Source: Gillisella vitis (lineage in GTDB: Bacteria; Pseudomonadota; Alphaproteobacteria; Rhizobiales; Rhizobiaceae). Taken from it: a stretch of DNA of 64,000 nucleotides. Each line of letters starts with the position of its first letter. The stretch's first letter is position 1. The stretch spans positions 62,001-126,000 of the forward strand of contig NZ_CP056049.1 in the NCBI RefSeq assembly GCF_021559775.1. Reading direction: 5' to 3'. The translations under genes were made by a program, and so were the position numbers. Shown here piece after piece: positions 43,246 through 52,589 of this stretch. The notes beneath the pieces were generated by a model. It was not told where the DNA came from. It did no database searches and saw nothing but the letters and a program-made list of their open reading frames with translations.

Positions 43246-44313
43246 TCAGGCGGCAGCCTGAAAGACCGAAAGGGGATTGCCCCGCATGAGGGTGGTGAGA
43301 GCGTCAGCACCAAGGCCATGACGCTGGAGGCGCGGCAAGAAATGCCGCAAAATATAGGCATAGCCATTGCCGCCATAGCGGCTGAGCATCATCTTCAAAA
43401 ACACATCATGGGAGAGCAGGATGCGGTCGAGATGGCCCATCTCCACCAGCTTGACGATGGCGCGGGCGGCATCCTCATCGCTTGGGCATTGCACCTGCTG
43501 ATCGGCGTAGAAAAAATCCATTCCGATCATGTCATATTCAATAAAGGCACCCCGGCTGGCCAATTCGCCTTGATAGGTCAGATCATCATGGGATGGATTC
43601 ATGTGGCACAGCACCGTGTGGCGCAGGTCTGCTCCTTCTTCTGCGGCAATATCCAGCACTTTGTGACCCAGCCGATACCAGCCCGGCAGATGCACCATCA
43701 GCGGCAGGCCGGTGCGTAGCTGCGCCTGCGCTGCGGCCCGCAGTGACTTTTCTTCCTCAGCGGTGAAATCAGACGATACGCCAATTTCACCAATCAGGCC
43801 GATTTTGACATCGGTGCCATCGACGCCAACCAGCGCCTCGTGCACGATTTCATCGGCTATGGCTTTCATGGTCATCTCCGCCACCTTGGCGGGGTGGGAT
43901 GAGGCCAGATAATAGCCCGCGCCCATAACGATATTCAGCCCGGAGGCTTTGGCGATGCGGCGGAGCGCCAGAGGATTTCGACCAATGCCCTGACAGGTTG
44001 GCTCCACCACAGTCTTGCCACCCGCTTTGGCAAAATCCATCAGCTCGGTGATCGCCAAAGGCTCGTCATCCAGGGTGATATTGTGCTTGTTCACAAAAGG
44101 ATCCTGGCGCAATTCGCCCAGAATTTCCATGCAGACAAAGCCTTCCGCCAGATATTGCCGCTCAGGCGTCTTGGGCTGATGCCACCAGCAACGGCAATCG
44201 TTGAGGATATGCTCGTGCATCAAGGTTACGCCCATCTGGTCCACGCAGATGGGGCCAGCCACCGTCATCACTTTGCCGGAGCGGATATGAGCCTCAGAGA
44301 GTTCACTGGTCAT
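43246..44313 (-). CDS. Phosphotriesterase-family amidohydrolase
   Basis: A 355-aa TIM-barrel metallohydrolase of the PTE/PHP group, better known today for lactonases and esterases than for pesticide hydrolysis. Metal ligands seen: VTLMHEHIL (HxH) near residue 32, LIGEIGVSSDF near 173, LPLMVHLPGW near 203, LCHMNPSHDD near 236 and ILLSHDVF (Asp) near 300. It lies 3 bp downstream of the permease gene. Hydrolysis of a sugar lactone, phosphate or ester delivered by the transporter is the best guess. Confidence 0.88.
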   Translation of the reverse strand: MTSELSEAHIRSGKVMTVAGPICVDQMGVTLMHEHILNDCRCWWHQPKTPERQYLAEGFVCMEILGELRQDPFVNKHNITLDDEPLAITELMDFAKAGGKTVVEPTCQGIGRNPLALRRIAKASGLNIVMGAGYYLASSHPAKVAEMTMKAIADEIVHEALVGVDGTDVKIGLIGEIGVSSDFTAEEEKSLRAAAQAQLRTGLPLMVHLPGWYRLGHKVLDIAAEEGADLRHTVLCHMNPSHDDLTYQGELASRGAFIEYDMIGMDFFYADQQVQCPSDEDAARAIVKLVEMGHLDRILLSHDVFLKMMLSRYGGNGYAYILRHFLPRLQRHGLGADALTTLMRGNPLSVFQAAA

Positions 44314-44316
44314 ATC

Positions 44317-45321
44317 TCACCCCTTCTTCGCCGCGCCGAAGCGGAAGTTTGCGGAAAAGATCCGGGTATTCAGCCAGATCGCCACCAGAATGATCGCACC
44401 CGTGACAATCTGGGTGAAAAACGGCGAGATATGCATGAGGATCAGGCCGTTGCCGATCACCGCAATGGTCATGGTGCCAAGCAGTGTTCCCAGCATCGTG
44501 CCGCGCCCGCCCGTCAGCGACGTGCCACCCAGAACCACGGCCGCAATCACCTGCAATTCAAACCCGACGGCGGCGTTGGAAGAGCCGGAGCCAAGACGGG
44601 CGGCAATCAACAGGCCAGCAAGGGCGCAAGCCACGCCGGACACCAGATAGACAGAGGCGACAATCCACTTGGCTGGCATGCCCACCCGGCGCGCCGCTTC
44701 CAGATTGGAGCCGACGGCCACCACTTGACGGCCATATTTGGTGGAGGAGACCAACACAAACCCAAAGACTGTCACGGCAATGGCTATCAGGGCCGGAACC
44801 GGAAGACTTAAGAACTCGCCACGACCCAGCGTGAAGAACCCCGGCACGTCGTTGATCGGAATGGAATAGCCTTGGGTGATGTAGAGCGCCACGCCGCGCA
44901 GAATCGATAGGCCAGCCAGCGTGACGATAAAGGCCGGAATGCCCTGATAGGCAATGAACCAACCCTGGATCAGGCCAATCACACCGCCCAGAACCAGCAT
45001 CAACAGCACGGCCAAGGGCCATGACAGGCCCGTTGCCAGCACAATCGCCACCGTTGCATTGATCAGCGCCACCAGCGAGCCAACGGAAAGATCGATACCG
45101 CCGGTAACAATCACCAGTGTCATGGCAACCGCAACAATCAAAATGGGGGCAGCTTGTCGCACCACATTGAGAATATTGCCGAGCGTAAGAAATGTATCGG
45201 TCGTGACGGAGAAGAACACCATGCAGGCAAAGAAGAAAATCGCAATCGACAGAACCTGGGCATTCTCGGTGATAAAGTCAGCGAAGGGCGAGCCTTTGGC
45301 GCGTTCAGTATAGGCGGTCAA
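44317..45321 (-). CDS. Ribose/sugar-type ABC transporter permease (RbsC-like)
   Basis: Inner-membrane protein of 334 aa with eight to ten hydrophobic segments. Family signs are VTGGIDLSVGSLVALINATV near residue 70, GIPAFIVTLAGLSILRGVAL near 132 and AAVVLGGTSLTGGRGTMLGTL near 265. Its start overlaps the ATPase stop by 4 bp. It would form the channel for the substrate bound by the receptor at 46130-47089. Confidence 0.93.
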   Translation of the reverse strand: MTAYTERAKGSPFADFITENAQVLSIAIFFFACMVFFSVTTDTFLTLGNILNVVRQAAPILIVAVAMTLVIVTGGIDLSVGSLVALINATVAIVLATGLSWPLAVLLMLVLGGVIGLIQGWFIAYQGIPAFIVTLAGLSILRGVALYITQGYSIPINDVPGFFTLGRGEFLSLPVPALIAIAVTVFGFVLVSSTKYGRQVVAVGSNLEAARRVGMPAKWIVASVYLVSGVACALAGLLIAARLGSGSSNAAVGFELQVIAAVVLGGTSLTGGRGTMLGTLLGTMTIAVIGNGLILMHISPFFTQIVTGAIILVAIWLNTRIFSANFRFGAAKKG

Positions 45322-46133
45322 TGTCTTTCCCCCCCGACGATCAATTTCACCAGATCTTCAAGGTTGGTGCTGCCAATCTGGCGTTCGGCCACTTTCGTAC
45401 CCTCATACATTACAGCAATGCGGTCGCAGACGCGAAACAGGTCCTGCAAGCGATGGGTGATCAACACCACGGATACGCCTCGGGCCTTGACGCGGTTGAT
45501 CAGTGCCAGCACTGCTTCCACTTCCGCCACGGCCAGCGCCGAGGTTGGCTCATCCATGATCAGCACTTTGGGATTGAACGACGCCGCACGGGCAATGGCA
45601 ATCGCCTGCCGCTGGCCGCCCGAGAGTTTCTCGACCTTGGCGGTGAGGCGCGGAATGCGGATTTCCAGTGCATCCAGCATCTTGCGGGCTTCCACCAGCA
45701 TCCGGGCGCGATCCAGAAACGGACCCTTGGTCAATTCCCGGCCCAGAAACAGATTGCCAACCACATCAATATGGTCACACAGGCTCAAATCCTGAAACAC
45801 CATCTCGATATTGCGTGAGCGTGCCTCGGCGGGACCGGAAAACCGCACCGCCTCGCCATCCAGCGTGATGGTGCCATCATCGGGGATGTAGGTGCCGGAG
45901 ATCACTTTGGTGAGCGTTGATTTCCCTGCCGCATTGTCACCGACCAGGCCTAAGCATTCACCGGGAAACAGATCGAGATCAACACCACGCAGCGCCTGAT
46001 GCGAGCCAAAGGTTTTGCGGATACCACGAAGCGAAATCCGGGGTTCACGCGCACCGCCTTCTCCGGGTTGCCGGGGGAGATCAACTCCCCCGGCTCCAGG
46101 GACAGCGGTTGGGAGCTGTCCACCGGAAATCAT
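45318..46133 (-). CDS. Sugar ABC transporter ATP-binding protein
   Basis: A single-domain ATPase of 271 aa: Walker A GDNAAGKSTL near residue 58, Q-loop region MVFQDLSLCDHI, signature LSGGQRQAIAIARA near 158, Walker B VLIMDEPTSAL near 178 and the switch His in VLITHRL. RbsA proteins usually have two fused domains. This one has one and would act as a dimer, as in the FrcA type. It ends and begins with overlaps to permease and receptor genes. Confidence 0.93.
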   Translation of the reverse strand: MISGGQLPTAVPGAGGVDLPRQPGEGGAREPRISLRGIRKTFGSHQALRGVDLDLFPGECLGLVGDNAAGKSTLTKVISGTYIPDDGTITLDGEAVRFSGPAEARSRNIEMVFQDLSLCDHIDVVGNLFLGRELTKGPFLDRARMLVEARKMLDALEIRIPRLTAKVEKLSGGQRQAIAIARAASFNPKVLIMDEPTSALAVAEVEAVLALINRVKARGVSVVLITHRLQDLFRVCDRIAVMYEGTKVAERQIGSTNLEDLVKLIVGGERH

Positions 46134-47089
46134 TTGAACACGGCCCGGTAAGGCTCAACATTGGCCTTGGTGACGATGGTGACCGGCACGGCAATGGTCT
46201 TTTCAACCTTGCCGCCGTCCGAGATGGTCTTCAGCGCTTTCACCGCCGCTTCACCCATGGCAGCAGGATCCTGCTGGATCACGGCTGCGACATAACCGGC
46301 GTCAATACCGGCAATGGCCTGAGCGGTCAGATCCCAGCCAAACACTTTGATGCTGTCCTGCTTGCCCTGGCTTTGCACGGCGGCAACGGCACCCAGCAGC
46401 GCTGGCTCGCCCGTGGCATAGATTGCGGTCATATCCGGATTGCCGGTGATCAGGTTTTCAGCCGCTGCCAGCGCATTGTCCTGCACGTTCTGGCCATCAA
46501 CCACACCTGCCGACGTGATGCCGGAGACGCCCTTGATGGTGTCTTCAAAGCCCTTCTGGCGGATATTCTGGATGAAGGAGTTCAGCGCGCCGACAACGCC
46601 AAGCTTGGCTTTGCCACCCATGTCCTTTTTGACGTAATCGACGAAGAATTTGCCAATATCGGCACCCGCCTTGGCGTTATCGACACCGATCTGTGCCTTC
46701 TGGGGGCCAGCAGGCAGAATGCTATCGATGGCGACCACCGGAATGCCCGCATCCGCGGCCTGTTTGACCGCTGGCATAATGCCGTTGACGTCGATGGCCA
46801 CAACGGCAATGCCGTCGACCTTCTGCTGAATATAGGTCTCGATGGCGCTGTTTTGGGCAGCAGGGTCATTGTTGGCATTGAAGATTACCAGTTTTGCGCC
46901 AGCCGCATCAGCGGCCTTCTGTGCACCCTGATTGATCTGGTTGAAAAACAGTGCCTGTTGATTGATCTGCACCAGCGCAAAGGTTTTTTGCGCTGCATTG
47001 GCAATTCCTGCTGTCAGGCAAAGGCCGGTGAGGGCCGTGACAGCCAAGGCTGCATTGATGGTTCTACGTGTAAAAGTCCGGGTCATCAT
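46130..47089 (-). CDS. Ribose-type ABC transporter substrate-binding protein
   Basis: Periplasmic receptor (319 aa) with a signal sequence ending near GIANAAQK. Family blocks: FALVQINQQALFFNQINQGA near residue 36, KLVIFNANNDPAAQNSAIET near 65, GIAVVAIDVNGIMPAVKQA near 93 and KVFGWDLTAQAI near 240. It belongs to the peripla_BP_4 group that binds pentoses, hexoses, polyols or autoinducer-2. The gene lies 34 bp after lacI, so both may be cotranscribed. Confidence 0.92.
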   Translation of the reverse strand: MMTRTFTRRTINAALAVTALTGLCLTAGIANAAQKTFALVQINQQALFFNQINQGAQKAADAAGAKLVIFNANNDPAAQNSAIETYIQQKVDGIAVVAIDVNGIMPAVKQAADAGIPVVAIDSILPAGPQKAQIGVDNAKAGADIGKFFVDYVKKDMGGKAKLGVVGALNSFIQNIRQKGFEDTIKGVSGITSAGVVDGQNVQDNALAAAENLITGNPDMTAIYATGEPALLGAVAAVQSQGKQDSIKVFGWDLTAQAIAGIDAGYVAAVIQQDPAAMGEAAVKALKTISDGGKVEKTIAVPVTIVTKANVEPYRAVFK

Positions 47090-47123
47090 TCCATCCTCTG
47101 GTTAGGTTTGCCCATTGCTTTTG

Positions 47124-48143
47124 TTATTTCGCAGGCGGTGCAACGGAGTTCCGCACGACGATTTCTACTGGCAGCAATTCCTCCGATGCTTTCGCAGGCT
47201 GTTGCCAATCCGTATCGAGAAGCAGCGAAAGAGCGCGGCTTCCCATTCCCCGCACCGGCTGACGGATGGCCGTCAACGGCGGGGCAAAAAGATGCAAAGG
47301 TCCAACATCATCGAAGCCGATGACGGAAATCTGCTCAGGAATGGAGATCCCTTCCGCTCGCAGCACTTCAATGACACCGATGGCGATTTCGTCGGAACTG
47401 GCAAAAATCGCGGTCGCCTCGCGGGGACCCGCCAGAAAACGCCGCGCCGCCTGCCTGCCAAACTCTGCGGTATAATCACCGCAATAGCGCTCGATGACCG
47501 CATTCTCCCCGTGCCTGGCACGCATGGCGGCTTCAAAGCCGGTAAAGCGGCGCTCGGTGCTGATCATCACATCCGGCCCGCCAATATAGAGAACATGCCG
47601 ATGGCCAAAACCGGCCAGATGCTGCCCAGCCAGTTCTCCGCCTTGCTGGTTGTCACAAAACAGCTTTGGCACCGTCGCATCCGGCACGTCTTCATCGACC
47701 ACAACCACTTTTCCGGTGCGATTGATGATCGCCGCCAGCTCACCCTGGTCAGGGTGATTGGTGATAAAGATCAGGCCATCTACATGGTTGCGCTCCAGCA
47801 GACTGAGGTATGCCATTTCGCGGCCCGGGCGGTTTAGCGTGGCATAAAGCGATAGCGCCAAACCGCGCAGATCTGCTTCCTCTTCAACAGCGGCCACCAG
47901 AGTTGCAAAGAACGGATTGGCAATATCCGGCACCACAAGACCGATGGTGTCCGAGCGGCCACGGCTGAGACGTCTTGCATGCGGATTTGGCTGATATTTG
48001 AGCGCAACAATGGCGTCTTCAATCCGCTTGCGCGTCTCGCCGGGAAGATCGAGCGAGCCATTCAGCATGCGCGACACGGTGGTCACCGACACGCCAGCGG
48101 CGGCGGCAACATCCTTTAGCCCAGTGACCCGTTCCTTGGCCAT
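47124..48143 (-). CDS. LacI family transcriptional regulator
   Basis: A 339-aa repressor. The helix-turn-helix TGLKDVAAAAGVSVTTVSRM with LNGSLDLPGETRKRIEDAI lies at the N-terminus, followed by a sugar-binding-protein-like domain (IGLVVPDIANPFFATLV, GLIFITNHPDQGEL, AIFASSDEIAIGVIEVL). ATG 48143 is chosen over 48188 because the extra 15 codons are made of operator sequence and AGGGTGG lies just upstream. Tandem LacI-type operators at 48153-48179 point to autoregulation of the whole operon. Confidence 0.93.
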   Translation of the reverse strand: MAKERVTGLKDVAAAAGVSVTTVSRMLNGSLDLPGETRKRIEDAIVALKYQPNPHARRLSRGRSDTIGLVVPDIANPFFATLVAAVEEEADLRGLALSLYATLNRPGREMAYLSLLERNHVDGLIFITNHPDQGELAAIINRTGKVVVVDEDVPDATVPKLFCDNQQGGELAGQHLAGFGHRHVLYIGGPDVMISTERRFTGFEAAMRARHGENAVIERYCGDYTAEFGRQAARRFLAGPREATAIFASSDEIAIGVIEVLRAEGISIPEQISVIGFDDVGPLHLFAPPLTAIRQPVRGMGSRALSLLLDTDWQQPAKASEELLPVEIVVRNSVAPPAK

Positions 48144-48152
48144 ATCCACCCT

Positions 48153-48179
48153 GTAAAGCGGTTTAGTAAAGCGCTTTAC
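48153..48179. promoter_or_regulatory. Tandem LacI-type operators
   Basis: GTAAAGCGCTTTAC (48166-48179) is a perfect 14-bp palindrome with the central CG of LacI/GalR operators. Directly next to it GTAAAGCGGTTTA (48153-48165) is an imperfect second copy with its centre 13 bp away. They lie 10-36 bp upstream of the lacI start, fitting autorepression of lacI and the transporter operon. Confidence 0.8.
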
Positions 48180-48402
48180 AAAGTTCACATAGCCCTGCGC
48201 TTTTTGTCAAGCAACCAGAAGACTATTTTTTAGTCGGCGGCGAATGTCGCATAAAATGTAAGCGAAAAATTCTCTCTATCGTTTCAATCAACACCCTTTT
48301 ATGGCGGTAAAATCGGGGGTCGCGTCGACTTAATTTACAATCTGAGAAGGATGGCGTCGCGTTAACCGAGCACAGCACGCGATCGTTGCTTCGGCGTGAA
48401 TA

Positions 48403-49113
48403 TCACGCTTTGATTGACAAGGCGATCTCACGCCAGGTGGTGCTGGCGTGGGCGCGGAGTTCGCGATGATCGGCGGCGGTCAGGTGTTGTCGATGAAGAT
48501 GGAAAAGATTGGCAATCTGGCCGTGGGTTGAGACGAAACGCTGGCATTGCCACGCCGGCTTGAACCGCATCATGTGTCGCTCTCGTCGTCGCACGGGAAG
48601 GTGAGAATTCCCGACGCCGTTGTTGAGCCCTTTGTGTGAACGGTGCTCGATACCCGGCATGAGCTGTCGCTTTGCGGCGGAGTAAGAGCCCAGCTTGTCT
48701 GTCACCATCACGCGTGCGTGACGCCCTGGCCCTTCAGCAGTTTGCGCATCAGCCGAAGAGCGGCTCTCTTGTTTCTGCGGCTTTGTAGCAGAGCATCGAG
48801 AACGTAGCCGTTGGCATCGACGACACGCCACAGCCAGTATTTTCCCCTTTATGGACACCACCATTTCATCGAGATGCCACTTGTCGGCAAAGTGGCCGCG
48901 TGAGCGCCGTCTGAGCTGATGAGCGAACTTCAAGCCGAATTTCCCCGCCCATTCCGAGACCGTCTGGAATGAGACGTTGATACCGCGCTCGGCCAACAGA
49001 TCTTCGACGTCGCGTAGGCTGAGTGGGAACAGATCATAGAGCCATACGGCATGAGCAATGATCTCAGCGGGAAAGCGGTGGCGTCTGAAGTCAATATGAG
49101 CAGCTTCGGTCAT
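48403..49113 (-). pseudogene. IS6-family transposase with compensating frameshifts and lost catalytic Glu
   Basis: The frame is full length (236 aa): RRHRFPAEIIAHAVWLYDLF, LLAERGINVSFQTVSEWAGK and KWHLDEMVVSIKGK are normal. From about 48850 the frame is shifted, giving nonsense (ILAVACRRCQRLRSRCS) where the neighbouring frame reads YWLWRVVDANGYVLDALLQS. It returns near 48720 as RVMVTDKLGSY. The third DDE residue is also gone: GLNNGVGNSH where the family has NRAENSH. So the ORF stays open but the protein should be dead. Confidence 0.8.
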
Positions 49114-49248
49114 GACAACCCGAATAACAAGTCGATCCCAACCAAGCCGTTAAGGCGATGCCACCTTCCGGCGTAACAAAGTCGAGAAATCCGGAACGGT
49201 GATCCCAACGCCCATCAGTTTCGCGATACCGCACATCAGGCCCTGAGT

Positions 49249-49496
49249 TTAACGTAACGGCTGATTGTTAACAATCCGCAGGGTCAGGCACATCGTAATC
49301 GCCAAGTCAGAATATTTCCGCTGACCGCCACGGGATTTGCGTTGCGGAGCCGACCACTGGATAATCGCATCATTGCTTATCCAGACCGTCAAATCACCGC
49401 GCTGACGAAGACTTTCATTGTACTCGCCCAATTCGGGACCTTGAATTTCTGCCTGGGTATCTTGTGCTGATGGCCTTCATTAAGCTTATGCGGCAT
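49249..49496 (-). pseudogene. IS5-family transposase N-terminal fragment
   Basis: From ATG 49496 the frame reads MPHKLNEGHQHKIPRQKFKV and PNWAS, then shifts and continues as EYNESLRQRGDLTVWISNDA and YSDLAITMCLTLRIV before ending at 49249. This is the first third of an IS5-type transposase, related to the wreck at 24149-24877. The DDE core is missing. Confidence 0.75.
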
Positions 49497-49551
49497 CAAA
49501 AAATATCCTGAGACCAAAAATAGTCGCCTGATAGCAGTAACCTCGGGATCG

Positions 49552-49677
49552 CTGCAACAATGCCTCGCCAATCTATTTCACATTCCCCGCCACGAGATCG
49601 CATCCGACCACTACCGCGACCTGAGAACCGAAGCCATGCAAATGTGGAATGAGATCGAATGCCCGCAGGCCGCATAA
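49552..49677 (+). pseudogene. Transposase C-terminal remnant
   Basis: A 41-codon open piece reads LANLFHIPRHEIASDHYRDL and RTEAMQMWNEIECPQAA before a TAA. It resembles the helical tail of DDE transposases (a HYRDLR...AxxxW pattern), but no catalytic region is present. The exact family is uncertain. Confidence 0.45.
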
Positions 49678-49751
49678 GCGAGAGCGGAGGGCAGTACTTT
49701 CGTCCGCAGCCCGTTAATTTTACTGATTCCAACTGGGATCGTCGCAGAACT

Positions 49752-50540
49752 CTACATAATCAACCTCGGAGATATTTTCGTGAACGCGGAAAAGAAATTA
49801 CTGGTTGTTTGGCGCATGACAATTTCCGGACGGGTGTTTCTGGCAATCGCGAGGACATCAATTGTGTTGAGAATGAAGGCCGGCTCGTTTCGTTCCTCCA
49901 GCAAGGGAACTGGAACCTGCGAAGGCGAGTCGGTCTCGACCAGGAGTTTATCGTCCGGAATGGTTGCAGCGATGTCACGTAGGGCAGCGTTATCCGCATA
50001 GGTTAAAAGTCCGGAGAACGACACATAGGCACCAAGCGAAAGTGCGGTTTCGGCCAGTGCCGGCCCGCCGGTAAAGCAATGCATGACGATTGGAAAAGGG
50101 CCTTTTTTCGTCTCGCGAATGAGCATATCGGCCATGGCCTCATCCTCGCGCACCGAGTGGATGATCAGCGGCAGTTGGGTCTGTCTGGAGGCCTCGATAT
50201 GAGCCTGAAATACCTCAATCTGGGCATCCCAGGAGGCATTGCCATAAAACCTGTCGAGCCCTGCTTCCCCGATGCCGACGACCTTGGGGTGACGTGCTAG
50301 GTTGACCAATTCGGCCGCCGTGACGTCGCGCTCTTCATCGGAAAAATGGGGGAGGGTGCCGATGCTACAGTAGACATGAGGGTAGCGCTCGGCAATCGCT
50401 AGGACCCGTTCGAATTGCCGAACCCGGATGCCGATCGTCAGGAGAACGCCGATTCCGGCCTGGCTTGCGCGTGTCATGACCGCATCGCGGTCGGCATTGA
50501 AGTCATCGAAATCGAGGTGGCAGTGGCTGTCAACTATCAT
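49752..50540 (-). CDS. TatD-family metal-dependent hydrolase
   Basis: A 262-aa TIM-barrel hydrolase. Metal ligands: VDSHCHLD at the start, VVGIGEAGLDRFYG near residue 88, LIIHSVREDEA near 127, IVMHCFTGG near 150 and LLVETDSPSQVP near 200. TatD proteins are DNases or general phosphoesterases. This one differs from housekeeping copies (YGNASWDAQ and HSVRED instead of HxRxA) and is the last gene of the nucleoside-transport run, 9 bp after a permease, so a metabolic substrate is possible. Its 3' end borders transposase debris but the frame is complete. Confidence 0.87.
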   Translation of the reverse strand: MIVDSHCHLDFDDFNADRDAVMTRASQAGIGVLLTIGIRVRQFERVLAIAERYPHVYCSIGTLPHFSDEERDVTAAELVNLARHPKVVGIGEAGLDRFYGNASWDAQIEVFQAHIEASRQTQLPLIIHSVREDEAMADMLIRETKKGPFPIVMHCFTGGPALAETALSLGAYVSFSGLLTYADNAALRDIAATIPDDKLLVETDSPSQVPVPLLEERNEPAFILNTIDVLAIARNTRPEIVMRQTTSNFFSAFTKISPRLIM

Positions 50541-50549
50541 CGGGAGCCT

Positions 50550-51503
50550 TTACTCGCTTGATGCGCGGCGGAACGGAATGCCGAGTGCCGCTGGATTACG
50601 TGCCTTGCCAGCAAACATGACGAGGACAAGAATGGTCAGGATATAGGGAAGTGTCAGGAATGCTTGGTAGGGCAATGCGATGCCGAGTGTTTGGCCACGA
50701 AGTTGCAGCGCGTCCGCTGCGCCGAACAGCATGGCGGCCAGTAGGACACCGAGCGGATGCCGACGGCCGAGCACCAGAATGGCAAGCGCGATATAGCCGC
50801 GTCCCGCCGTCATGTTGTCAATAAAGATACCCGTCGCACTCAAGGACAGAAAGGCACCTCCCAGCCCCGCCAGCAGGCCTGAAATCAACAGGCAGATAAA
50901 GCGGGTTCGGGTCACCGAAATGCCAAGTGTCTCCAGCGCCTCCGGGTGTTCACCTGCGGCCGTGACCTGCCATCCAAACGCGGTCTTCGTCATTACGATC
51001 CAGACCACCGGCACAAGGATCAGCCCGACATAGACGATCGGGGCCTGATGAAACAACAGCGGCCCGACCAACGGAAGGTTTGACAGCCATGCAAGATCGA
51101 CGGGTGCAAAGGATGAAACGCGCGGTGTCGCCGTGCCCACACCGAAGACGGACCGGTAAAGGAAACTCGTCACACCGACAATCAGCAGATTGATAGCAAC
51201 ACCGACCACGACCTGATTGCTTCCAATCAAGACCGCGTAGAGCATCAGGACCGCGCCGACGACCGTTCCTGCCAGCATTCCGGCAACGACGCCAAGCCAC
51301 AGATTGCCGGTTGTGTAGGCCGCAACGAAGCCGGTGAAACTGCCGGCCAGCATCATCCCTTCAAGCGCGATGTTGAGGACGCCGGATCGCTCGGCGAAAA
51401 TACCACCGAGTGCTGCCAGCATGATTGGCATGGCAAGCCGCATGCTGGCCTCGAGATAACCTTGGGTGACAGGGTCGGAGAGAAATGACATGACGGTTCC
51501 CAA
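50550..51503 (-). CDS. BMP-type nucleoside ABC transporter permease 2
   Basis: Inner-membrane permease of 317 aa with about eight to ten hydrophobic segments. Signature FAERSGVLNIALEGMMLAGS near residue 36 marks the YufQ/NupQ group of BMP-family transporters. It follows the first permease by 3 bp. Together with the ATPase and receptor it should import a nucleoside, purine or related compound. Confidence 0.92.
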   Translation of the reverse strand: MGTVMSFLSDPVTQGYLEASMRLAMPIMLAALGGIFAERSGVLNIALEGMMLAGSFTGFVAAYTTGNLWLGVVAGMLAGTVVGAVLMLYAVLIGSNQVVVGVAINLLIVGVTSFLYRSVFGVGTATPRVSSFAPVDLAWLSNLPLVGPLLFHQAPIVYVGLILVPVVWIVMTKTAFGWQVTAAGEHPEALETLGISVTRTRFICLLISGLLAGLGGAFLSLSATGIFIDNMTAGRGYIALAILVLGRRHPLGVLLAAMLFGAADALQLRGQTLGIALPYQAFLTLPYILTILVLVMFAGKARNPAALGIPFRRASSE

Positions 51504-51506
51504 GGC

Positions 51507-52589
51507 TTATCTCCGACGCAGAATGTGAAGAAGTTGATCAATCCCCGGCCGTCCGATGAGAAACAGAACCACCAGTGCCTGGATGATGACGGTGAGCGTT
51601 GCAGGCACGCCAGCCGCCGCTTCCATCGTCGTTGCCCCGACCTGAAGGGCGGCAAAGAGCACAGCTGCGATAACGACGCCGAGCGGGCTGGTCCGGCCGA
51701 GCAGTGCGACGATGATGCCCGTATAGCCGTATCCCGGTGACAGGGTCTCAATCATCCTGTGCTGCACGCCAACGACTTCCATGAAACCGGCAAGGCCAGC
51801 AAGCGCGCCGCTGACCAGGAAGGCAGACATGCTGAGGCCGCCGACTGCCATGCCTGCCGCCAGTGCCGCGCGCGTATTGAGACCCGTCACCCGCAGCCGG
51901 AATCCCCACACCGTTTTCCAGATCAGGAATTGCATCACCACCACGGTACCTAGCGTCACAAGGAGGCCCATATGCAGGCGGGTGCCCGCAATGAGGCTGG
52001 CAAAGCGGGCAGCAGCCGGCAGACGCTCTGTCTGCGGCAGATACCCCGCCGCTTCCTGAAGAGGACCGTGCAGCAGGTAGGACACGAGGTAGATGCCAAC
52101 ATAGGTGAGCATGATGGTGGTGATCAGCTCGGAGGCGGCGAAACGGAGCTTCAACACCCCGGCAAGCCCGGCCCAGGCGGCACCGGCAACCATGGAGCCA
52201 GCCATCATCAACGGCAAGATCAGGTAGCCAGGCAGGCTGGGCAGCCAGAGGGCACAGGCGGCAGCGGCTGTTGCGCCGACATAGAGCTGCCCCTCGGCAC
52301 CGACATTGAAGGCCCCGCCACGAAAAGCGACGGCGACTGCAAGGCCGGTAAAGGTGAGCGGGATCGACCGTAGCAGCGTTTCGGCAAGACTGTTCCAGCT
52401 GCCGAAGGCACCAGCGGCCAGCGCGGAATAGGCGACGACCGGATTCCCGCCCCACAGAAGAATAAGACCGGCACCGGCCGCAAGGGCCAAAAGGAAGGCG
52501 GCAGCGGCTGGCAGAAAGGCTTTCAGCCACAGACGAGCGAGGGGCATTCGCTCAGGAGCCGCTGGAATGGGCATGTCAGAAATTGTCAT
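51507..52589 (-). CDS. BMP-type nucleoside ABC transporter permease 1
   Basis: Inner-membrane permease of 360 aa (YufP/NupP type). Marks: GLAVAVAFRGGAFNVGAEGQL near residue 85, ELITTIMLTYVGIYLVSYLL near 155 and YGYTGIIVALLGRTSPLGVV near 295. The start overlaps the ATPase stop by 4 bp. Confidence 0.92.
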   Translation of the reverse strand: MTISDMPIPAAPERMPLARLWLKAFLPAAAAFLLALAAGAGLILLWGGNPVVAYSALAAGAFGSWNSLAETLLRSIPLTFTGLAVAVAFRGGAFNVGAEGQLYVGATAAAACALWLPSLPGYLILPLMMAGSMVAGAAWAGLAGVLKLRFAASELITTIMLTYVGIYLVSYLLHGPLQEAAGYLPQTERLPAAARFASLIAGTRLHMGLLVTLGTVVVMQFLIWKTVWGFRLRVTGLNTRAALAAGMAVGGLSMSAFLVSGALAGLAGFMEVVGVQHRMIETLSPGYGYTGIIVALLGRTSPLGVVIAAVLFAALQVGATTMEAAAGVPATLTVIIQALVVLFLIGRPGIDQLLHILRRR

